This document shows positions 54,450 to 64,000 of a stretch of 64,000 nt of DNA, one piece after another. This stretch comes from Manduca sexta. Lineage: Eukaryota > Arthropoda > Insecta > Lepidoptera > Sphingidae. The notes below the pieces were generated by a model. The model worked only from the letters and a program-made list of their open reading frames with translations. It had not been told where the DNA came from and made no database searches. The translations under genes and the position numbers were made by a program. The stretch lies in assembly GCF_014839805.1 (NCBI RefSeq), contig NC_051131.1:2964913-3028912 (forward strand). Reading direction: 5' to 3'. Each line of letters starts with the position of its first letter. Within the stretch, counting starts at the first letter, position 1.

Positions 54450-57400
54450 CTGGAGTGTCGTGGTTAAGGAAATCGCATTGGGACGAGTCATAAATGTTTA
54501 GTGGCACACAAAATGTTGGTTGTAGAAAAAAAATGTATAATAAATTTATTCATTGAAATATTACCCGTTTGTTTTACGTTGATTTCCGCACGTTATTTTA
54601 CGAATAGACATTACATTTTTTAATTGTCATGTTATTTTAGTTAGGGTTGGTTTCATCATCAAATAAATTATGGAATGAATAACATTTGATAGATTTTCTG
54701 TAGCTAAACGTGAGTAAATTGCAGAGATTCATACAAGCTATTCATTCAAACAGATAGATTTATTTAGTAATTGATAAATAGTCCTTAATAAATAGAATCT
54801 ATAACGGCGAATAAATTACTCATGTTTGTAATATACAGTTGAAATTAAAAAATATTATTCATAATAATGTCTTTGATTAAACTTTCGATAAATTCATAGT
54901 CACACAGAGTTGATATATAGGAGTTAAACTGATAAAGTAATGTTTATAGTTTATACCAAACAAAGGGTTGACAATTGCGTAACGTTTTGTATAATGACGC
55001 GACATTTTTAATTTCACCGTAATGCAAATGGGAACTTAATGTCCCGAGGAAGACTCGACGCTATGGGATTACGTGCTCTTCGCAAATGCCATACAAAACA
55101 CACCTACAACCATAAAAACGAAGCCTTCTCTGGGTGCGTAACAGACGGGGCGCAATTTAACCGCCCACGCACGGCAGGGTGGTCTCATTTGGAGGGACTT
55201 GCCCTAGGGGAGGGGTGGGAATGCCGTCTCGCCCGTTATCTCGCTTATCTGCAGCACGCTCAGGGCCTCTGGTGGCCATTATCAAAATTACAGGACACGG
55301 AGGCAGCGCCTCACTTGTTGCGATGCTGTGGCGCTCGACGCAATTCTCTGAAGGACCAACTGCCGGCCAGCTGGCGAGTTTCAAGGAATTTATAATCCGA
55401 ATAACGAAGCCTTGTTAGCGTCATGTGTTTGCTTTACTGTACCAACCGTGCGGTAATTTATCAGACGCAACCGTTGAGAATAACGGTACGCTACACTACT
55501 TCGTCCGCTCGTAAATAAAGAAAAGTATACTTTTTTCTTTATTAATACATGTGGATTAAAAATATGTAATAACATTCCCAGTGGCTTTGAATACGCATGC
55601 GTCAGTTATAAAAAAATATAAAAAACACATAACCCAGAATATTAACTTACAAAGCGTATCTAAAGAACAGGCATAAGGAAGCAAAAAATAATGAAATCGA
55701 CGAGAATGCGTGAAGAGGTTGTACCGTGTTAAAGCGAGGTAATATAAAACGAGATGAGTTTATTAAAATATAGATTTGTATTTTTTACAACCGTACGTCG
55801 AAGGAAAAGAAATCGCTCGATCTCTTAATGCCTAGAAATTACTCTGACTATATTTCAAAAGGAAATTAAATTCTTGCACAATGCTCGCTGGCAGATTAGA
55901 CATTGCAATACATAAGATACCTACCACCCACACCTACATCCATTGAAACTCAATACTGTGTTTAAAACGCAAATTTTTTCGACACATCCCATTGTACAGT
56001 CTCAAACCGCACATATCTCACTGGATAAAGGACAGAGAGCCGATGGTTCGTGAATGATTCACTGCCTACACCGGGCCGCGTATATTTTTAGGGTACGGCG
56101 TACGGACGGCATTAACCTCGCCGCTGTCACTCTAGACGAGGTAATCACTTGTCACTTCGTTAGACTGTTATTGTGTCGATACAGCAGGTATGACGCATTA
56201 TGTGGACTCCACGTGGTTATGAAACAAGGAATCGATAAAAGCGATTAAAATGATTTCAAACCCCTATTCAATATATTTGCGCAGTTGTTTTCTGTCTATA
56301 ATCTACATGTAATAATTTAAACGCGACGAACAACGTTGTTCGTTCAAAAATTCCGCGCGGAATCCAAATTGTCAAAGATAATACAAGCCCAGATCGACGA
56401 GCATAATATCAAAATTGGGCGGCTTTTGTCAAACGGACGTTGTTCGATTTTCAATTTTGACATATAAATTTTCAAACAGTTCCAAATTCTGCTGGCTGCC
56501 AAATAATATTTGGCGATATATGAAAATGGCTCCGGGACCACCTCCGCGCGCCATCGGTAGAATATCGAGAATGTTTACATATCCAATTAATATTTATAAT
56601 GCTTCGATGTATTTTGTATGTTGATGGAAACATGCACATGGTACATGACATGTAACAAATCTTTTAAGTGTTCAAGTGAAAAGTATAAAAATCAACTCAG
56701 GAGTAATGTAGCTACCTCTTAGTGAAAGATTTTTCAGAATCAGTTTAGTAGTTTCTGAGATTAGGGCGTTTAAACAAACAAACACCTTATATACGAGTAT
56801 ATAGATACTTACAATAACGGTTTTTTCTATACTTTGTACAATTGACAGCTTGTATATTGCAAAGGATGGATATTAATTTTGAAACGGTATGCCGCGGGTT
56901 TGATTACTGCATCGAAACAAACGTTCATATTATGATCAATAAAGAATGCATTCAATATACGGAGAAATAGACAATGCGGCGGTTCCGATACAACTGGAGT
57001 TGCAGACGTGACCTGCCATCTAACAAAATATATTCAAATAGATATAAATTCAAGCAACATGAAAATTTTAATAAAATCTTCAAATTTATACCCTAACAGC
57101 TTTCGACAAGGTCTAAAATAACACACACACAGCTGTGTATACAAAATTCTAACGCAAAAAACTTTTCGAATTACTTAATTACCAACCCTAATTACTTTCG
57201 GCAAGGTCCAAAGTAATCCGTAGACATCTATGTACACATGGCTAAACACTTCGTTAATTAAGCCCACGTTAAAAACATAACAAAGCTGTTAGTGAATCAG
57301 TGGAGGCAAGTACACACCTTCGCATTAAAAAACATTCGCAACAAGAACACGACAAATAAATGTCTTTTACATTGTACTTTGGAAACGTGTAGGCGTTTGC

Positions 57401-60400
57401 CTTTCTGTAATATTACGAGGATATGTGATTATGCTAGAAGTCGGTATCCGGTTTAAGGGAAATTGTGGCGTAATTACTTACCATTGGACTTAAAATTGAT
57501 TGTGTCAAGGTGGTGACAGATGAATACAATGTATATGTACTTTACAACTTCTTGGTACGTAACGATTACCATAAATTTAGCAATTGACTAGCCATTCATT
57601 TTCAGCACGTTTAACACCACCCAAAAATCATCTAACAACAAACCACTTCAATAACGTAAACTAAAACCACACGCAATATCAATTCCAAAACACTACAACA
57701 ATGTATGAAATAGATTGTATACCGGGATATCCATTACGCTATGCAAAATGAAACAACACTTCTAAAACTCCATTTGTTTGCACTTCAACGGAGGATAAAC
57801 GACCGAAACCATTATCTACCGACTTTTGAGTTTGGATAATGATTACAATGCGGATAAACTCGCCTGTACTTCGAGATTAAGGCATTTTTTGTTTAGCGAT
57901 AACTATTAAGTTGTGTGAGCAGTGTGAGAATCGATGATTCTAAGTGTTTAGAACATAACTACCAATCATTCCTCAAAATAAATTAGTGACACTTTCATGA
58001 ACTTTTTCTTCCGAATATATGCAACGCGTTTAACTGCAAACTATCTTTGCTTGTTGACAGAAATGGTCAATTGCCAACAAATTTACACACTAAAATGTCA
58101 ACCATGGACTTTAATTTCTACGCCACCCTATTTTGACAGTAACAAGCACGTATCACACCTTGCGTTTAAAATAGAAATTGGCATTAGAGTCATTCCACAC
58201 TAATTTCACGAAGACAACGTAACCGTGTTTACACTGTCATAGAGAATAAAGCCCCGGTCACACGGACAGTATCCGACATGCCTCTGGTGAACCGCGAGTT
58301 ATCATCTTACCAACGGTAACCGAACGTAACAGTAGTCGGCATAAAACCAAACACGATACAATAACCGTTATTATACTGGCGATTTTAAGATGTTCGAAAG
58401 TCGAATTTTTTTACAAAACCGTTACTTCACCGCGCACTGATTCGGTATTTTAATTGTACTGTATCGCCTGAGAATTAAAGTGAGGGAAGTATAATTTTTA
58501 AAATGTTATCGATGGTGTTAAGTGTGTGAATTGTGTGTGAGAAAGTAGTGACTTTTTGGCGGATTAATAACGTCATTAACTTTTGAAGGTATGAGCAGAA
58601 GTAGTACATTGATATGAGTATGTAATACATTAGCAAAATCTTTGTACGTATTATGTTCAACATTATATAGATCAGTTAGATTACTCGAAACATTATACGT
58701 ATAATTGTTGACGTTAAATTAAACTATTTTCGATACCATACCATAGCAGATGAATTTGTAAAAACGCCTTGAATTCACAGGTTTTTGAACAAATAAAATT
58801 ACAAAGTAATAAAGTTTCTTTGTAGAGCCACTTTAAAGTGTATTACAATGAACACGTTTTCAGCGTAACAGCTGTGTAGGGGGAAATAAAAGCCATATAA
58901 CCTAGGCGGGATCCCTTACAGCGGTCCTTGAGCTCAATCCGACGTTCGTATAATGTACGAGTATTAATGTCCTTGGGCTACTTGCGCAAGTTCCATTTTT
59001 ACTTAAACACCGCAAACTATCGTATTTTCACCCACGTAGGTAATATTCAATAACAATTTTATTAGCTTATTTAGTACATAACGACGGTGTCTCTTACTAC
59101 GAGAAATTTACACAGCATTGGACCAATGCCTTCACTTCATTCAGCTTATTTAGTACATAGCGAATGTGTCTTACTACGAAAAATGTTATGATAGTATTTG
59201 ACTAATGCCTTGGCTTCATTCAATGCGGATTGGTGAGTTTCTACCTAATGTCAGCAGTATATTGGGGACTACTAAGTGTGATAATACCTCCGTGCAGCAG
59301 TCCACCATTGTTGATTTGCAAGTGAAATATGATTAATAAATTGCACAATTTAAACAGAAGACCCTTTCGACACATTACAATTGCATGCTAACATTCAATA
59401 ACATATCAACAAAGGTTAAACTGAATATTGGCACAAGATTCCTAACTTCCTAACTATAAAGTTGCCTGGCTTTAACTCGGAGGTGTAAAGCGTAAGCCGT
59501 TCCGAAGTAACAAAGTTCGCGTAACCTGCATCCAGAGCGTGTAACCGAGCTATTTTGAATGATAAAGGTCAGAGACCAGCCGTTTCGTTACACGTAGAAT
59601 GTCACAAAGGATTTAGTTTCAAATGGTAAGGATGGGTGTGGTTGATAATGACTACCTAAGTGGGTAATTGTTTATGTATAAGTTTACGCCGTGTTACGGA
59701 CGAGGTAGGTACAGAAGAAGCACATGCAGCCACCGCTCGTCCGCACTATGATAGTGGGGAATAAGTTCCAAGGTACATATAGCATTTTAAATGATAATGC
59801 AAAAAGATAACCAAATCTTAAAGCAATATCAAGGCATTTATACAAAAATAGATGATGGGTAAGTATAAACAATAATCATTCATTTAAATTTAATTCTGCA
59901 CCAGGCGTATTGATTATTACGTAAACCGAGTAAAACCTATAAATTACCGCGCCTCAATAATGGAAATATACTGTCAAAACTCCCTCGTTGTGCAATGAAT
60001 GATGGCATTTAATGAAACATGACTCAATGTTACGATACGTTTCGTAAAGTATCTATCTGTCAATTCATCTACCAAATCTTTTTTATATTTAATACATCAT
60101 ACTTTTGAATATGTTAATGTTCAATGACACGTTGTGCAGTCGTAGTCACATACATACCATCAAACCTCGCCCTCGGTCTGCGCCTAACAAAGCAAACGCA
60201 GGCAACTTGTTTCATGATTCCTTTATAAACTTTTCAATGGGCGCCTAGCTAGACGTTGGGAACAAAAAGAATCGGTAACATTCGAGTAATCCGCGTCGCA
60301 AAGCTCGCCAGAGCCGGTTTTGGGGGGGCCGCACCCCTACACGCGGCGCGGTAATTATTTACCAAGGCGCCGAGATTCCTCCCCCGAGCGCTCGGTCCCA

Positions 60401-63400
60401 TGCCCCACCGTTTCTCATCTAACGCGGTAATATAAAACGCCCGATGATTTGATCCCTGACACATGGCATTTGTAAATATTAGGTCCCTTTATCTGGTTGC
60501 CGTAATGGATGATCAAACAAAACGCGTGAGATACCACGACCATCTCGAGTCTGGATAAATGCAAACAATTTTGAGTTGAAATCATTGATACGGCAATGAC
60601 TGGACAAATATTGATGCTATTTACTGATTAATCGGAGGACGTAAAGTGCAATAATCACTTCAACCTTCTGCCTAATATTGACTACAATTTGAATAACACT
60701 TATAGAAATCATGTACATCTCAAAAAAACATCAACTTTCTTTCATAACACTGGTATAAGCCTCCCCTGTGCGAGCATTTCGGCCACACATTACACACAGA
60801 CGCAATGCGGGCACACCCAACCCGAACCTTATGTAGAAGAAGTGTCTAACAAGAATCTGTTATCTGGCCCTTTCAGATCGCCCGCATTCTCTTAAGCCCG
60901 TCGGGGACTGACATCCACGACATGTCAACTCAAGATCGTAAGAGTTTTCATTAAACGCTGAATCATGGAAGTCATATACAAATCTAAATTACCGTCTAAT
61001 CGATCGCATACTAGTACATTACATATCTACTATAATTTAATGCCTGGTAGAGATGGCCAGTACGATTTAATATTAATTTCGTTTTTTATGTAGTTTCATT
61101 TATAATAAGTGCTTAGTGTAGTCTACATATCATTGGCTTTATTAAAAATTGTATTACGAAGTAATTGAAAAATATCTTTGAAAATATTAAATAGAAAGTA
61201 AATTAAGGCAATTCTATACAACCAGAGATATTTTAATTTTATAGGCATAGGCATATTTTTATTTCTATTTACATGATAAAACATTTAAATATGTACACAA
61301 AATGCGTAGAGAAAAGATATATACATCTACATATGAAGTTTACATTCACTAGGCGTACATAATTTATTTCCATACTAGTTTTTACTAAAGTACAACTCTA
61401 GCAAGAAAAAATCTTTCCCCAAAACAAAACAAATAAAACACAGACTTTACTACCTGTAGGTATACATTTTAAAGGTGAATTAAACAAACGTTTAGATATA
61501 TTACTACCTTTAATAATTACAAACTAAAATATCGTCACTAGTTATTTTTTTATGTTTTAAATCAATCAAAATTTCGGTTTCGTGGCATTTCCATTTCCCT
61601 ACAAGGCACGATATTTAAACAACGGTCCGAAACGAGTCCTTTTAAAACAAAGCATCCTTGTACACAATAAATAATAAAAGTGACAATATATTTCAGTGGC
61701 TGTTTGCGAGTCGACCGGTAAACTCGACTCGACAAGCAGATTAGGATAAAATTGAATTATTTAGGAACAAGTCCAACGCGGACACACAAAAGTATTGTAT
61801 TTAGACACAGTCCCATTATAACACTCGTATTGAATGAGACGCTTTTCATTAACACTACCTTTTTATGACCTAAAATTCAATTTAATTGTGTACTTATTGA
61901 AGTTTAAACTACATACAAAATTAACATCTTTCGAATGGTCAGTAATCTATCTCTTAAGAGTCATTTAGTCATATTAATTTATTCTAACTAGGTTTCAAAA
62001 TATTTAAAGAACCATATTCTATAACCATGACAGGAGAACCTAACTAAATACAAACGAAAATTCTAAATTTAAAAAAATACCTTTAATACATAACTATTCA
62101 TTACAAGAGGAACATTGTAAGTATAAAAGTTCATAATTAACTGAACGATTACCAAGCACGCTTCAAACGACCTAAACCAAGTTCATAGAATCCATACGCG
62201 GGCCACGAACACGGAATAGATAAAGTGAACCCGCCGGATGTTGTGCAGCTGCGTGCGCAGGCGCACCGTCACGGCATCGGTTTGTTTAACAAAAAATCCT
62301 TTACTGCCCATAAAACAAGCACCGTTTTAGAAACAATGTGGGCCAGCGGACTTATCACAATTTCGATTAGTTAAGCGTTATCGGACATTTTTTTTTCTCA
62401 CCGATAAATCGTTTGACAACCCTACGTTCGTGCTTCGGAGTCATGAATAGTGTTGTGAAATGTTTAGATCGAAAAATATACACCGGCTATAAAGTTTCTA
62501 CTTTTTATGAGTTTCGTGCATTTTTGGATCATGTTAAGTTATTCTGAATTAACATATCAAACAATTACCGTAATAAATAAGTATTCTCGTACGTTAGCAT
62601 ATTTTGTAACACGAGTATTGCATAATTTATTAAAGGAAATCATGAGCGTAAAGGCAATAATATATACACAAAAACGGTTATATTTCAAAATATTGCCGCT
62701 CACATAACAATCCCACAGGAAATGAACTGCGCACACAAGTGCGCGAACGTACAAACAAGATAAATTATGAACAACGGAAAGCTTATTTCAAAAGTTTATT
62801 AAACTTGAAATGCGAAATTCCAGTAAACAGCGACAATTATGCGTTCTCACAAGTTACATTGCCACTTTGTTCCTTTATATCACCTGCTTTGCAGATTTGC
62901 CTTGTTTCACGAAGCCTTTGAAATTGTGAAGTTGAATGTGCATTAATCCCCGCCGACGACATCCACAGAGACAACCGGCCAGTGGTCGCTAAATAAATTA
63001 TAGGCACATCCCGCTAGCAGGCATGCACGTAAAAGAGATTTCGGAACAGCTACGAATCTCTTGGGCGGTGTTATGCGGAAACGTCTAAAACGCAACGAAA
63101 TCGATTTGACAGTAACAAAAATTCGCTGTATAGGAATAATTTGCCGTCGTATAAGATGCTCGAGATAGCATATAAATAACATATAGGAAAATAGCCTCGC
63201 CCGCATAGTAAGAAGTTGGATCGATGCGTCATAGTCATCTATAGGTATTGTTTCGTAACCATCTGTAGGACGAAAGCCTAAACAATACACATAGCACTTC
63301 AACGTTTCTTCTCATAATCACCGTGTCGTGTGAATATTCTGTTCATAATGTGAAAAATATAACAGCGAGCCCCGAGTCGAATAATTAAACAGGCGCGACC

Positions 63401-64000
63401 TCCTTACTGCTGTAATGAGCACTGTTTTAAATTCGTTTGTATAATAAAACATAACAAATGGCAGCTGTAAATGTAATGTATGTGAAGTAAACACGAAAGC
63501 TGAATACGATAACGTTATTTACTATCTATTGTCAAGTAATGATCGCTAATGAATGATAGTCTGGTATATATCATGAAATAAATTACATATATATTATTAC
63601 AAATTGCCAACAATACCTTAAAATCAAACAGCGAGAATTATTTACTATCATACGTAAAAACTATAGTAAATAAATGGTCGATTTCTTTACCAAATTATAA
63701 GCAGAATCCACGAAATTGCCGCAGAACTAACATAAAAACCTATGAGAGCGTCAGATAAGCCGGAATACGGCAGAACAAAAACAATGTTATGTTTTCACCA
63801 GTAGAGTGAATACACATGTTTACTATGAAACCCGAGTCCATAAACCACGGTGTTTCCTTAGTATTCATTATACACTAATCTCGGCTTACGTTTTATTCCT
63901 TTCTCTAAGGATATCACGAAATTCAGTTTCGTCATTTCCTTGTAACTTAGTATATTGTGTTACTGATTATAAATAGAATGATTAGTGTATTCAGTAAACC
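54450..64000 (-). other. Upstream nemo intron, 5' exons not in window
   Basis: The missing N-lobe exons (Gly loop, catalytic Lys, helix C) were looked for on the minus strand and not found. The stretch has few recognised repeats and several GC-rich patches (55040-55400, 56060-56250, 60280-60440). The nearest upstream exon is therefore more than 9.5 kb away. Confidence 0.65.
59065..59222. repeat. Tandem duplication, two 79-base units
   Basis: Units 59065-59143 and 59144-59222 both run from gcttatttagtacata to cttcattca, with scattered substitutions. Lies in the upstream nemo intron. Confidence 0.85.

Noticed and set aside
62943..63302. A 119-codon minus-strand open frame as the missing nemo 5' exon
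   Set aside because: It has no Gly-rich loop, no VALK-type lysine and no fit to the phase required by exon 54343-54449.

Overview
The window comes from an insect genome, almost certainly a moth or butterfly (Lepidoptera). The genes are split into many short exons with GT-AG introns. A two-domain secreted C-type lectin of the lepidopteran immulectin type is present. The introns are packed with short interspersed repeats typical of lepidopteran genomes: tRNA-headed SINEs, foldback MITEs and non-LTR tails. No bacterial, viral or CRISPR features are seen.

Layout. (1) 253-16289, + strand: the last 20 coding exons of an integrin alpha subunit without an I domain, closest in style to the insect alpha-PS3 group. 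They run from inside the beta-propeller to the transmembrane helix, tail and stop. Splice phases agree at every junction and give 828 visible residues; the signal peptide and first blade lie before base 1. (2) 17393-23875, - strand: a complete five-exon, 309-residue dual-CRD C-type lectin, convergent with the integrin; the two stop codons are only about 1.1 kb apart. (3) 32129-54449, - strand: seven 3' exons of nemo, the Nemo-like MAP-kinase-related kinase (NLK), from within the kinase N-lobe to the C-terminus. The 5' exons lie beyond base 64000, so at least 31.8 kb of this window belongs to nemo. The stretch 27.0-32.1 kb has no recognised protein gene and is probably its long 3' UTR, interrupted by a 500-base assembly gap (31210-31709). 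(4) 54450-64000: no exon found, apparently another large nemo intron with a few GC-rich unique islands.

Functional relations. Integrin alpha-PS and immulectins are both used by insect blood cells (adhesion, encapsulation, recognition of microbial sugars), so the neighbouring convergent pair may share tissue context, but nothing in the sequence shows co-regulation. Nemo is a developmental kinase (Wnt, BMP and Notch tuning, planar polarity) and looks unrelated to the other two.

The most interesting observations are structural. In all three genes repeat-derived DNA directly abuts a splice site: a SINE whose target duplication touches a lectin 5' splice site, a SINE whose 3' end runs into the acceptor of an integrin exon, and a repeat fragment beside a nemo donor. 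The presumed nemo 3' UTR contains a near-perfect foldback with arms of about 70 bases and a cluster of Pumilio-type UGUAAAUA motifs. The integrin has an altered GFFKR motif (GFLKR) and eroded calcium sites. I found no convincing new multi-gene system.
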